In this document: positions 1-12,400 of the stretch, in pieces
How positions within the stretch are numbered: position 1 is the first letter of the stretch
Layout: each line of letters opens with the position of its first letter
Assembly (NCBI GenBank): GCA_012295275.1
Contig: CM022670.1
Location: 17,290,698-17,350,697 of the forward strand
DNA length: 60,000 bases
Direction: 5' to 3'
Origin: Chrysomallon squamiferum
Lineage: Eukaryota > Mollusca > Gastropoda > Neomphalida > Peltospiridae
Position numbers and translations under genes: made by a program
The notes under the pieces: model-generated
Seen by the model: the letters and a program-made list of their open reading frames with translations, nothing else
Databases searched by the model: none
Told to the model about the DNA's origin: nothing

Positions 1-574
1 ATCATAATCAAAAAATAATAAAATAACAACAGTACCACTTGAACCAAATTAGCTGCCCTTCTTATTTGTTACTCATCATGTAATCAGCCGCAGATATTTA
101 ATTTGGGACCTGCAAGATTTAACAGAATCAGAGATGCTAAAGTGACCCTTGGACAAGAGAAACGGTGAGAAAATATAATGATATCTAGCCACACATTACC
201 CCAGGGCACAGGAAGCAGAAGAGAAAGTCATTATATAGGCCATTAGGGGGGTAAAAAGCACACGGTGGTTTTAGTAAAATTAGCATGTATTTGAAGCGGG
301 TCTGTTGTTTGCAGATTGCTAATGGATGATTCAGCCATTGCAGGCTGCTTGAGGCTTGTTGTATCTGTTTACAAAACATCTCCTCCTGGACTCCTCACAA
401 ACACAGAAACACAGTGTCACGCTGCACTTCCTGCTGTCATTCTCTTACATAAAGAATCTTACTCCAGAATTTTTTTTTAAATATCCATTGATAAAAAAAA
501 AAAAAATACAGACACTGATGAGTTTTTGAAGTCTTTTGGTGACAAATGTTGTTGTTTTTTTGTATTAATATGCC

Positions 575-605
<31 letters not shown>

Positions 606-1482
606 ATGATAATTCCTAAAGCTAAAAGATACAGTTTAAGCTGAAGGTGAATAAAGACATGTTGCAGTGAATTTCAGTAATGTGGTTGTAACAAAATGTC
701 ATTGTCTTTTTTACAAGAAGTGTTCTAGTTGTATATTTAAAAATTAAAAATAACAACCATATTGATCATGACTGAATGAGATTTGAAAGAGACAGCTTGT
801 TATGTTTAACTGTGTTACTCATAAAACAATAAAAACTGAATCTTTCATATACACAAGACAGGAAACCTCACACCACAGCCTTTAGTAAACCTGTTATTGT
901 GAACTGGTTGGATTGGGGAAAAAGATCAACAGGATGAGCTGGGATATGACTGGTCAGTACTCCTGTTAGTCTACATTACAGTGGTTCTTAACTATTTACT
1001 TTTCATCACCCCATTTCAATAACTTCTACATTTGAAAATCATAGGTTAAATTTTATACTATTTTAGAAATATGATGAATTATCTGGTGAAGTTATAAATA
1101 TTAATGTGATATAAATATACAGACTTTAATGTTGTTCTGCGTTCTCATATTGCTGCAAGAATGTTTTTCTTCCACCTATGTTGAAAATCACTGGCCTCCA
1201 GCCTTTCAAATTACTGACACATTTACTATTTTTACTTAATAATGTGACAACAAAATTTATGTTGAAATTGATTATCAACTTTAGAATTTATATTACATAT
1301 CCACAAAAATGAGAGCCTGAAAAAAACATATTTGAAATATAAACATGAAGTAGAAAATTTACAACAAAAAAAAAAACCTTTGACTTTGTAATAAAACTTT
1401 CAGATGATCAGAACATTTATACAAGTGTGGGATTGTGCCCTGTCACAAAGCTAATTTTCTTTATTTACTTTTTTCAACCCAG
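1..1482. other. AT-rich spacer with homopolymers
   Basis: No gene is supported here. The stretch holds an A-run near 487-506, a T-run of about 22 near 576-597 and short AT-rich low-complexity segments. The small ORFs are of the size expected by chance. The last 25 bases form a pyrimidine-rich tract ending in CAG that leads into the next feature. Confidence 0.6.
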
Positions 1483-1620
1483 TCAGCGTTTTCTCCAGTG
1501 TGTTATAAAGCAGATTTATCAAAAGCCATCCATGAAAACAGATACTCCACAGATGCAAACAGATTATTATATAATTGGTTTAGCTGGAGAAAATTCTGCC
1601 ATGATGGTCATTTCCCATTA
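1483..1620 (+). other. candidate exon, unknown transcript
   Basis: A long pyrimidine tract ending TTTTTTCAACCCAG at 1469-1482 is a good 3' splice site, and GTAAAT at 1621 is a passable donor. The 138-bp block is open in two frames: 46 codons in phase 0, continuing to a stop 5 codons past the donor, and an overlapping frame of 45 codons ending at the TAG that spans the donor. Base composition is more balanced than in the flanks. No protein family is recognised, and two open frames of this length can occur by chance. It could equally be a non-coding RNA exon or nothing. Confidence 0.22.
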
Positions 1621-1834
1621 GTAAATGAAACACAATAACAGAATTTTGTATAAAAAAGGGGTTTTCCTTATTAAAAAGAAGAAATATACTAGTATTTGAA
1701 TCGTAAACATTTTAAAAATTTGAGTTAATTTATTTTTGGAAGATTCTGTTTTGACCAGACATTACATTCTGTGAAATATTCACAGACACATACTGACATT
1801 TAAAAGGTATGGATTACACAACATGTATACATGT

Positions 1835-2130
1835 GCATCAACACACACACACAAACTCAGACATATAAAAAGCACACAACATATATAAAACATACATTAA
1901 AATACACAGCACACACATCACATACAAATGCACAAAAACACATATACACACACAAACTCAAAGCCCATTCAAAACAAAACAACATACAACTTACTCAGAT
2001 ACAACACACATAAACACAAAACAGACATACAACACAAAGTACACAAGCATAACAGACAAAAACTAACACATACACACACAAACACAACATACATACATAC
2101 ATACAACACATAAACACACCCACATCAGTA
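1835..2130. repeat. CA-rich imperfect simple repeat
   Basis: About 300 bases made almost entirely of ACACAC, ACATAC and AAACACA words with few T residues on this strand. It is a degenerate (CA)n/(CATA)n tract. The ORFs across it encode only threonine, histidine and lysine strings and are artefacts. Confidence 0.85.
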
Positions 2131-2317
2131 ACCTGTCTACAGAGGAAAAACAAACTGTTTCATGCAAACAATACCTAAATCATACAATAGCTGTGTGATA
2201 CTGTTTTTAATGAGACATCTAGAACACATTAATTTTCAGCTGTTTTATCATCTGATACGCAGGAAACCGGCTCCATTACCAGCAACGTTTATTTCATATT
2301 TGTCTTCTTACAGGCAG

Positions 2318-2414
2318 GAGGAGGACTGGAACAGGACCCAGGGGCACAGGCTGCAACAAGACACAGCTCAGGAGATTCATTTAGAAAAATTAAGTCTTAC
2401 ATCCCACTGTTGAC
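2318..2414 (+). other. candidate exon after a strong splice acceptor
   Basis: TTTATTTCATATTTGTCTTCTTACAG (2292-2317) is one of the best 3' splice sites in the window. The 97 bp behind it are distinctly GC-richer (GGAGGAGGACTGGAACAGG near 2320) and end at CC|GTAATA where a trinucleotide microsatellite starts. Phase 0 is open across the block and would follow in frame from the 1483-1620 candidate. A second frame is open to a TGA at about 2411 and could make this a terminal exon. No domain is recognised. Coding status is unproven. Confidence 0.28.
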
Positions 2415-2560
2415 CGTAATAATAATAGTAATAAAAATAACAGTAATAATAATAATAGCAATGGTAATAACAATAGAATTAACAATAATAATGATAATGA
2501 TAATAATAATTGTAATAACAACTACAACAACAACCACCACCACAATACTATTGTTGTATT
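2415..2560. repeat. imperfect (AAT)n trinucleotide array
   Basis: GTAATAATAATAG-type words repeat for about 145 bases with interruptions and end in ACAACAACAACCACCACCAC. It directly abuts the candidate exon at 2318-2414. Confidence 0.85.
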
Positions 2561-3430
2561 AATCATAATAATTTTCTTTCAACTAATTTTTCCACTACAG
2601 AAAAAAATGTTGTTTTTTTTTTTTTGTATATATTTTTTCATTTGTTAATACATATGGTTGTTTCCATTATTTTTTTTATTATTATTTATTTATTTATTTT
2701 TTTTTTTTTTTATTATAAGGTGCATATATATATTAGTTTCATATGTACTAAAATTAATATATTAAAATGGAAATGGATTGTTAATAAAAAAATCATTTTC
2801 AAAATTTCTATGGCAGTTCTTAAATCTGTATCATTAAATAAAGAATAAAAATACACAAGTATTTTTATTGTCAGTGATTGATGATAATTTCAAAAAAAAT
2901 CTTGGGGGTCCATATTACAACTAGGATTATTAAATTTAATCTGCAACGATACTGATCATACTCCTTTCATAAATCTGAAATGAATTATAATTGTAAATAT
3001 ACTACGGTACATGATCAGAATTCTAAGTTATTATAGTTAGAAATAAATTACCTCTACCCTCCCATATATTTCTTACATTCTACATTTATATTTATTATAT
3101 TAACTCTTTCACCGATAATATTTCGCTTTGCCAGAACCCCGTACACGTGTAGAACCATCTGCCATTTTGTTTTTTTCTTAACCCTGTACACACGAGACGA
3201 ACACGAGAGGAGGAATTTGCCCACAGAACATTCTCTAAACGTAATGTTGCGTGTCTAATTGGGCAAATAGGAGGCAGTTCACGGCTTGTTGGGAAAAGCC
3301 AAACAATCTGTCATTTAATGTTTCTCAAAACTTCGGTGTCGTCTCTGCTTCTTGAAGTATTCCAGGAATAAAATTAGCGAAACATAAATCCTATGTGACA
3401 TATTTTTACGCTTTGTTGTAATAAAAATGT
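2561..3430. other. spacer with a CpG-containing patch at 3110-3410
   Basis: Up to 3100 this is AT-rich spacer with T-runs. At 3110-3410 composition changes: CpG dinucleotides become frequent and the stretch contains a CACGTG E-box inside GTACACGTGTAG and a TAATTG homeodomain-type core. No ORF or splice pair is convincing. A regulatory element is possible but rests on composition only. Confidence 0.35.
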
Positions 3431-3800
3431 ACAACTATTACTATTACGTCTGCTACTACTGCTGCTGTTACTATTACTACGTCTGTTACTACAGTTTCTA
3501 CTATAACAACTACTACTATTACTATTACGTCTGCTGCCGCTGCTGCTATTACTATTACTACGTCTGTTACTACAGTTTCTACTATAACAACTACTACTAT
3601 TACTAGTAGTTCTGCTATTGCTATTTCAACTACTATTACTACCACTACTATTATTACTTCCACTACTGCTCTACCACTACTACTATTACTATTATTATTA
3701 CTACCACTACTACAACTACTACTTCTATGACTGCTACTACTACTACTATCACTACTATTACTACTATAATAGTATAACTAGTATAAGTATTAGTAATAAT
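3431..3800. repeat. TAC/TGC trinucleotide array with an 81-bp internal duplication
   Basis: TTACTATTACTAC-type triplets run for about 370 bases. Within them the word ACGTCTGCT recurs at 3446 and 3527, and the surrounding ~80 bases, including TACAGTTTCTACTATAACAA, are repeated nearly exactly. The period is therefore 81, a multiple of 3, laid over the triplet pattern. Translations are valine/isoleucine or tyrosine strings and are not genes. Confidence 0.85.
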
Positions 3801-3937
3801 AATAATTTTAGAAGAAGACGCAGGTATGCAGTTAATTTATAACAGTTGATGAAAATTTCACAGTTTTAATTTCATTGCTTATCTGATGGACAAAACAATA
3901 CCAAAGGATGAATGGACGGACATACATAACTAAAAAC

Positions 3938-3941
<4 letters not shown>

Positions 3942-3974
<33 letters not shown>

Positions 3975-4497
3975 GCGTGGTTTAAGTAACACCTCACTTT
4001 AATTTCATAGATAACTGCAGATTCTGATGATGCCATCGTCTGAAAGAAAGGTCAGACAATTTTTCATCGTGCTGAACCCCAAGTTGATTACAGTTGTGCA
4101 AAAGTGTTGAAGGTGAAGAGGAAGGGTGGCCATAAAGGGGAAAACGGCCATAACGGTGTCGGGTTGAGATTCTTGTTAATACTTCAAGTCTTGTAATGAC
4201 AGTTCCAGAGATAACTGATGGCTGTCCACAACTCATAGAACAAGTGTTTATTGACCAACATGGCTTCTTGGAATTTCTTCAAGTAGTCGGCTCACAAAGA
4301 CACCCCAAGTCCGATGTGGAGTTTCTCCGATAATTTAGGTGTGATGAGAAGAAAAAGGAAAGAAAAAAAAAAACATTGTTGGTTGTTTTGACAGTCGATC
4401 CGTAATTTAAGACATATATATGTATGTGAATATGTCCAGTCAAATATGTGTTTGAATAATTTAGAAATATTATATTTGCCACAGTATCATACAACGA
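3942..4497. other. T-run followed by a mixed-composition unique stretch
   Basis: A T-run of about 29 at 3942-3970 is followed by unique sequence with ordinary base composition (about 3990-4340). The minus strand there has an 80-codon ORF at 3994-4236 with no recognisable family. It may be an old dispersed repeat copy. I cannot assign it. Confidence 0.35.
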
Positions 4498-4515
4498 TTT
4501 ATTTATTTATTTATT

Positions 4516-4580
<65 letters not shown>

Positions 4581-4650
4581 CGCTATTATAATTGATATTT
4601 TTCATTTATTGCATGTTATTATTATTATTATTATTTTTTTTTTTTTTTTT
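4498..4650. repeat. compound (TTTA)n-(ATT)n-T(n) microsatellite
   Basis: ATTTATTTATTT runs to about 4525, then (ATT) triplets to about 4580. A second ATT run and a T-run of about 20 follow at 4615-4650. Confidence 0.9.
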
Positions 4651-4977
4651 TAGATTTATATATATTATTAAAATAACCATAATTAAAAACAAATACGCAA
4701 AAATTTAAAAACATTTATATAGCGACTAATTGGAAAATCAAAGTTAAAGCTCCATTAAAGGACATGTGGTGTGGGTTGGAAAAAACCCAGATACCGTTAT
4801 GCTTTTGCTTGGAGCACTTTCGATACAATCATAGACTGATTCCCACCAGTTTAACTAGGCCTGGGTAAACGCAGTGATATTCTATCTGTGAAAACATGGC
4901 GACTGTTTGTTTTCTTATTACCGCTAACATCTGTTAGGTTTAAATATACACTCACTTAATTAAGTTGTTAACAGACA

Positions 4978-5996
4978 TAACTAGCTGAAAATTGTTCTAC
5001 TATGTTTTTATACAGATATAACTAGCTCACGACTGTTATATTATGTTGTTATATAACTAGCTTGAAATAGTTATGTTTTTATACAATGTAAACATGGAAA
5101 TTGTTATATTAGGTTTTTAAACAGTATAGCTCACGACAATTATATTACGTTTTATATACAGATATAACTAGCTCACGATTATTATATTTTTTATGCAGTA
5201 TAACTAGGCTGCAATTGTTATGTTACGTTTATATAGATATAACTCATGATTGATATATTACATTTTTATACAGTTTAACTAGCTTATGATTGTTATATGA
5301 CGACTTTATACAGTATAACTAGATCGCGATTGTTGCATGATTGATAACTAGCTGACGATTTTTACACGACTATTTTATATAGTATAACTAGCTGACGATT
5401 GTTATATGACGATTTTATACAGTATAACTAGCTTATGATTGTTATATGACGACTTTATACAGTATAACTAGATCGCGATTGTTGCATCGCGTTTTTATGT
5501 AGTATAACTAGCTGACGATTGTTATATGACGATTTTATACAGTATAACTAGCTCGCGATTGTTATATTACGTTTTATACTGTATAACTAGCTCACGATTG
5601 TTACATGACGATTTTATACAGTATAACTAGCTCACGATTTTTACACGACTATTTTATATAGTATAACTAGCTCACTATTGTTACATGACGATTTTATACA
5701 GTATAACTAGCTCACGATTGTTATATTACGTTTTATACAGTATAACTAGCTCACGATTGTTATATTGACGATTTTATACAGTATAACTAGCTCACGATTG
5801 TTATATTACGTTTTATACAGTATAACTAGCTCACGATTGTTATATTACGTTCTTATACAGTATAACTAGCTCACGATTGTTATATGACGATTTTATACAG
5901 TATAACTAGCTCACGATTGTTATATTACGTTCTTATACAGTATAACTAGCTCTGGTTTGTTATATTACATGTTTATATAGTACAATTAGCTCACAT
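4978..5996. repeat. 39-41-bp minisatellite, about 22-25 copies
   Basis: The unit begins TATAACTAGCTCACGATTGT and continues TATATTACGTTTTATACAG. Copies at the left end (4978-5330) are diverged and unequal in length. Those at 5500-5950 are nearly identical, the usual picture of a locally homogenised tandem array. Each unit carries an ACTAGCT core and one or two CpGs, unusual in this CpG-poor background. No transcript or protein is implied. Confidence 0.92.
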
Positions 5997-6564
5997 ACTG
6001 TTATTAACAAATATTACTTAAAAAGATCTTTGTTTTCAGAAAAGAAAATTGGAAATTACAATATGTGAACACAAGCAGTTCTTTTAATCAAAAAGAAAAT
6101 TTTGCTAGAATATTGATAATTTTACAGTAACATGACAAAAACATCAACTATGTTCAAGTGTTAAATTTAACTAACAATTAACTCTAAGTTATAAGAGTAT
6201 CATACTGTGGTATGGATTTTATTATTATTATTATTATTATTAAAATTATCATTAGCATCATCATCTTGTGAACTGATCAGAAAATTGTCGTAACCTGATA
6301 CTTAGAAATACAATAAAATCAGGCACGTTCTGACTGAACCTACTTGACTTGAAATTGTCAGCCAGTCATAACATATCATTAACTACAATTTGCCAGACAA
6401 TTTACAATCAGACAGAGTCAGTTTGTTGTTCTCGAAACAATCACATCTGATGTACACAGGAGAAAACCTGTGTCAGCCTTGTGCAATAATTATACCAGCC
6501 AGACTGAAGATTACTGCATAAGCTGACACCGAGAAAATGATTTACATCAACTACTCAGTTTTGT
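5997..6564. other. AT-rich spacer
   Basis: Unique AT-rich sequence with a short (ATT)n run near 6217-6242. No gene signal was seen. Confidence 0.55.
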
Positions 6565-6930
6565 CTAAACTTTATTTACAGTATTTTAATAATTACAAAT
6601 AACTATAAATATTGACCATATTTACAGTTTCATATGTGTTTCAATAATTACAAATAACTGTAAATATTGACCTTATTTACAGTTTCATATGTGTTTCAAT
6701 AATTACAAATAACTGTATATAGACCTTATTTATAGTTTCATATATATGTGTTTTAATAATTACACATAAGTGTATATATACTGACATTATTTACAGCTTT
6801 ATGTATATGTTTTAGTAATCACAAAAAACCCTCAAATAACTATGTAATATATAGATACTGAGAAAATGATTTACAACACAAACTCTAAACCTTGTTTACA
6901 GTTTATTACATTTGTTTTAATAATTGCATG
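6565..6930. repeat. degenerate ~46-61-bp tandem repeat, about 5-6 copies
   Basis: Copies are anchored by ATTTACAGTTTCATATGTGT followed by AATAATTACAAATAACTG. Anchors fall at about 6574, 6620, 6675, 6728 and 6789, with a diverged echo near 6890. Unit length varies because short AT insertions accumulate. Confidence 0.75.
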
Positions 6931-7394
6931 TAAACAGACATAAACATTCATGCTGTGCTGATGTTACATTCACTTTTATTTCCAGAATCTCTGATTTGTG
7001 TTTATTGTTCTCTGTTATTGCTGCTGCTTTCGTATTTTCATCATTTTGTCAATTACTATTCAGACTGATATATATATATATAGGAAGAGAAAACTGGAAT
7101 AATTTATCACTGAAATCCTGAGTTTACTTTTGGGAAATATCATTGTAAATGTTAACAGAGTAACTGGAGAATTTCATATTAAAACTAGCAAACAGCTCTG
7201 TCATAAATCTGTTTAGTAATCTCTGTTCATTTAAACATCAACTCATTGCTTAACATTTAATAAGAAATATTTGGAAATATATGGAGACCTCTCTGTGTTT
7301 TGGATATTAACAGATATTAAGTATATAATTTATGAAGATAAATAGTCAAAGACTGATGTTGTCACCATTGTTACTGGTTGGTTCCTAGTTCATA

Positions 7395-7660
7395 AATGTA
7401 ATAATAATAATAATAATAGTGGTAGTAGTGGCAGTAGTAGTAGTAGCAGTAACAGTGGTAATAGTAATAATAATTGTAATAACAAAAATAGTAATATAAT
7501 AACAAGGAACAATATCAACAATAACAATAAAATAATAGTAAAAACTAGTAATAATATAATGGTAAAAAATAATAACAACAAAAAAAAATAATAATATAAT
7601 AGCAAAAAAAAAAAAACAATAGTAATAACAATAATAACAATTTAACAATAACATATTAAT
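7395..7660. repeat. AAT/AGT trinucleotide array
   Basis: AATAATAATAATAGTGGTAGTAGTGG-type triplets change to AATAACAAT triplets over about 265 bases. Apparent ORFs on the minus strand are leucine/isoleucine strings and not genes. Confidence 0.88.
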
Positions 7661-9120
7661 GGAAATACTTAGAAATGGAAAGAGTTCAGTTGGTCCATTT
7701 TGAAGCATTGATCCCTTGACCATCATCTCAAACAAATATTTAGTTGCTTTTTAACCAAACACTCTTTTCTTATATTACACTTTAAATGGTATGTGTGAAA
7801 AACGTGATTTAGTATTATATTACAAATACCAGTAATGTTCTGAGCTAAACACTGTTTGTGAGAATATCAAAGTTTAAGCTAACATGACTATAAAGTGCAA
7901 GTTAACAGACAACAGTTGTGTGGATAAAACAGCTGTACTCAGACTGTGTTAGCTTCATTACTTCTTTCTGTCTAATGACTCAAAACACAAATACCTTTTC
8001 AGTCTCTTCATGTGTATGTGTGTGTGTGTTTAGTAATTATTTCTGTTCTTACAAAAGGTTTTATATCTATATATTTTTTTGACACACAGTTTCCATCTAT
8101 CAGTCTATCCATTATATCTATCTATCTATTGATTTATCTGTCTGTATCTATATACATACATTTATATTTATCTTCTATATCAATCAATATATATATATAT
8201 ATCAGTTTTGGGTAATTTCTTTGATGAGGTTACAATGGCTGAAAATGTAATAATAAAAATGTATATATTTTAATCTGTTTGTCTGTCTGTCTGCGTGTTT
8301 TGAATTAACAGATTGCTCTGCATACACAATGAAGTAGTCAAAACATTTATCAGACACAAAAAGCTGACAATGCTGTGTATTTACAAAACACAGTGAAATA
8401 GATAAATCAGTCAAAAACAAAGGACGAAAAAGAAAAAGAATCTGATTGTGCAATAATGTTTGACAACATTAAACAGATATAACAAACTTTCAAAAACAAT
8501 TTTATCATTTGGAAAATGCACCTCATCTCAATGAATATTATTATTTTCATTTGTTCTTGTGAATAAAAATACAGAGAAAATAATTTTAAGTAAAAAAGTA
8601 TCTATATAAACATCTGTTTTAATTTTTTAACTTATTTATGGTTTGTTATGTAATAGCCCTTACTTACGGAAACACTTTCATTAGAAAATCTAAATTACAT
8701 CTAATTAATTAAGAAGCAAAAAATATTAAAACAACAGTTCTCTTTTAAAGTATTCCATTACCTACTATGTTAGAATTTGACAATACAAATACATCTGAAA
8801 CAGATTTATTTTTCTTCTTCTTCTTCTTGATCTTGTAAGAATTTGTTTTGTTGAATTTTGAACGCAGAAATAATTGTTTGACTGGGAAATATTGATCAGC
8901 AGACAATAACTGATTTCAGTGCAAATGGAACAGTCGCATTATGAGGCAATTTATTTTCCAAGATGGCAGTTGAAACTGCCACCAACTTAACTGACAAGAA
9001 AATCACTTGTCATTATTCAAGTGAGAGCAGACATCTGTAGAAAAATAACATCACAGGTCACTTCTATCAGGGTCTGATCATTTAAACAAATTAAACTTCC
9101 AACATGTACACATTTTTACA
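7661..9120. other. AT-rich spacer with a (CTAT)n tract
   Basis: A (TG)n run lies near 8010-8030 and imperfect CTAT/CTGT tetranucleotides cover about 8095-8210, followed by GTCTGTCTGTCTG near 8278. A (TTC)n run lies at 8812-8830. Nothing protein-coding is supported. Confidence 0.6.
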
Positions 9121-9124
9121 CTAA

Positions 9125-9400
9125 CCATAATGAAAGAATGTCATTAAAATATTTCACTATGTCTTGAATATTTATTTTATGAATATAATTTGAAATTACT
9201 CTAAATTATGTTGATAAATATTTCACTATATGTCTTGAATATTTTTTTTATGAATATAATTTGAAATTGCTCTAACCAGAATAAAATTATGTCAGTAAAT
9301 AGTTCATTAAATGTCATTAATATATTTTTGTGAATATAATTTAAAATTAGACCTACAATGTCATTATTTCATTAAATGGTTCTGGTATTTATTTTTAAAT
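9125..9400. repeat. degenerate ~70-80-bp tandem repeat, 3-4 copies
   Basis: TTTCACTATGTCTTGAATAT followed by TTTTATGAATATAATTTGAAATT recurs at about 9150 and 9220, with weaker copies near 9300 and 9370. It is a small decaying tandem array. Confidence 0.65.
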
Positions 9401-12400
9401 TTATATTAAACTGATGAATTAAGTGTGAAATTTGAATTATTTTGTACATTGGTAAAAAAGGATTTTGTAAATGTATATGAAAGATAATATTTTTAAAAAC
9501 AACTTCATTCACTTGAGATGATCTTAGACTTTAGTTGTCAACAAAATGGTCTCATAGTAATTATAACTCTATGGACAATTTTCTTTACCAGAAAAACATG
9601 ACTCTTGATTAAATTCATTGGTTCTCAAGTAGAAGAAATCAAGTAAAAATGATCAATGTGAAGCTAATCTGAAGCAAAATATTATTTCAGCATAATCGTT
9701 ACTGGCAATCAAAGACTGTCATCAGTGTACAAAGATCAAAGAGAATGGATGTACTGCTAACAATGTAATTAAATTTTTGTTGTCAGTAATAACACATAAT
9801 CATGTAAAAATAAATAAAAATAAATAAATAACTGATTGTTGTGAAGGTCATACTGATTATAGAACAAACTGCAAAACGCTATATAAATATTTTTTTAATA
9901 TGATAATTTGGTCATTTTCTTTATTTTCTGAATCTGATGAAACTATTTTTATTCTCTGCATTGTCAGTGATATGGTGAGATATGTTAAAGATCATAAATA
10001 ATTTCATTTTGAAATTCGTATTGTTATATTTGCAATTTTCTTTTAAAAAACCCCTCAAAACAGTAAGATGACCTTATTGAAATTCATTGCAGGATAGTGT
10101 TTACAATTGCATGTTGTTCTCAAAACATATTGTTTTTGTTACCTAATTTCAGTAATTTGTTTTTTATGGGCAGTTTTTTTAATAATAAAAACCATTTTCT
10201 ATTATACATGAAATCATGTTGTTTTGAGTTAATTAAATTTCGCTGTACTTGAACATATTTTTTGTTCTTACCTTTTTTTTTTTTTTTTTTTCCATTATAC
10301 TATTTGACATTTACAGAAATAACGATGAATACATTGTTTTCATCTGAACTTAAATAAAAACATAACAAATAATAATAACTAAATTAATATATATTAATCT
10401 ATTGAATTATCATTATAAATAGATGACTTCAAAATAATTGTTAATATATGAGATTACTATAAAAACTTTCAAACATTACCTGGCAAAAAAGATCACATTA
10501 TAGTTAATAAATAATAGTTCATATAAATTAGTTCTGTGCATTAGATCTTTAAATTAAATATTTCAGTAAATAATAAGTCATAATTATGATTAAATCGAAA
10601 GTGAATTTTACAGTTGGGTAAATGTTTATTGAAATGTTACTGGTACTTTGAATGATTTCAAAGTAGTTAATTGGCAAAAATTTATAGAAATCAGTATTTC
10701 ATTCTTAAAAATGAAAATAAAATTAAAACGTGATCTAGTATGTGTTTTATCAAAGACATGAGAAATGCTCAATTGTTTAAGGACATCTGGAATGAACTAA
10801 CTGAAACAGCTTGAAAGCTGTGATTGACTTTGTAAAATAACTGCAAAAACATTTGTCTTTGTTACTTTTTTCTTTTGCTTTGTTTGTTTTTTGTTGTGTT
10901 TTTTTTTAGGTAATGAACATTTATTTTAGTTGCATTGTCCAAGGGTCTAATTTAGTTGCACAGACAGAAATCAATCTGAAGTTGGACATGTAACGTTCAT
11001 GAATACACGTGCATTACAAAACTTTAACATGATGATGACTCCTGCAAATATCTTGAAGCAGTTGCACGACCCATTCTGTTTAATGAGCCAAATGACAAAA
11101 TCAATCTGAAATACTTCTGGTTAGCAACATCAGTTCCCATTAAGTTGTCAGCGATGAAACTGAGCCTCTTTCTTGTGCACTTTGAAATTAATTTCTCTTT
11201 CTGAAAAACTAAATGAATCCAACAACAGAAAATGGGAGATGTCGTTTTTCAGAGAATGAAATCCATTGTTGATTACTCAATCAGACCATAATAGAAGCAC
11301 ACGTTCTCAAACTGTAAATTGGACTAAACTTGTGAAAAAAAATAGAAATGAAAAAAAAATATTCTTGGGAAACTGAGAACACTAGGGAGAGAAAAATGAG
11401 TGTTGTTTTTGACATGAATATTATACACTTCATCTTTAGCTCAAAGCAAGTTCAGTGCCAAATGAAATATTAGATTTTTTAAATCAATACTTCGGTTGTC
11501 AAGTACTCATTGAGCAATTCTTAATGATCATTTTACATTAAAAATAATTGTAGAATAATACATTTCATAAAAAAAAACATTCAATGACTCCCAGTTAAAA
11601 GCTAAATATTGTTCTGTTCAAGAATAACATTATTTTTGTTGTTAGGATGTAAGAAACATTGATTTTTAAATTTTTTAATCATCTATATTTTCCAGCAGAA
11701 ATAAAAGCAGTTTTAAATAACTGCTAGTCTTTGTCACTGACCACTGACTGACAAGATGAAGAGATAAAACAAAAAGATGATCATCAAAATCTGGGATGAA
11801 CTAAATAAGAAAATTTTACATTAAAAGAAACAGTTATAAACACACAAAATAAATATTAAATTGTATTAGTAAGAGTCAGTAAGATTGTTGTTTTTGTTAC
11901 GGTATAATTTTTTTTCTATCATTGTGTGACCAGGGTAATGTTAATGATGTTCATCTGCTTTTGACCTTGGCTTCAACCATGATTTGAAAGGAAATCAATG
12001 TCATTAGTGAAAGATGCCTCTGATGAAAGGGAAGTAAATTCTTGATGGCCTCTCTCTCTATATACACATATACACACACTGAGCTGGTATTGGATAGGAA
12101 AATTGATTCCTTCATGCAGGAGAAACATGCAAGCACAGAAATGTTTTCAAAACTGAATGTTTGACTGAGGAAAATACTGAAGGTCATTCATCAGCTTCAT
12201 TTGATTATAGTATCACTTAGATGAAAGACACATTACATGACTACACACGATAACCAAATATACATTAAATATACATGAATGAAAGAATCACACAGAAGCA
12301 CTATTACTTATATAAAATTAGAAAATACTGTGAACTTTCTTTAGAAATTGTAAAAATGTAATGCAAAAATTATTAAGTACTCTTACTTATTTACATCAAA

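Noticed and set aside
3406-3842. ORFs of 74-85 codons on both strands
   Set aside because: They are translations of a TAC/TGC triplet array (valine, isoleucine, alanine or tyrosine strings), not proteins.
7385-7735. 116-codon minus-strand ORF
   Set aside because: It consists of isoleucine/leucine/threonine runs from a trinucleotide array and an A-run.
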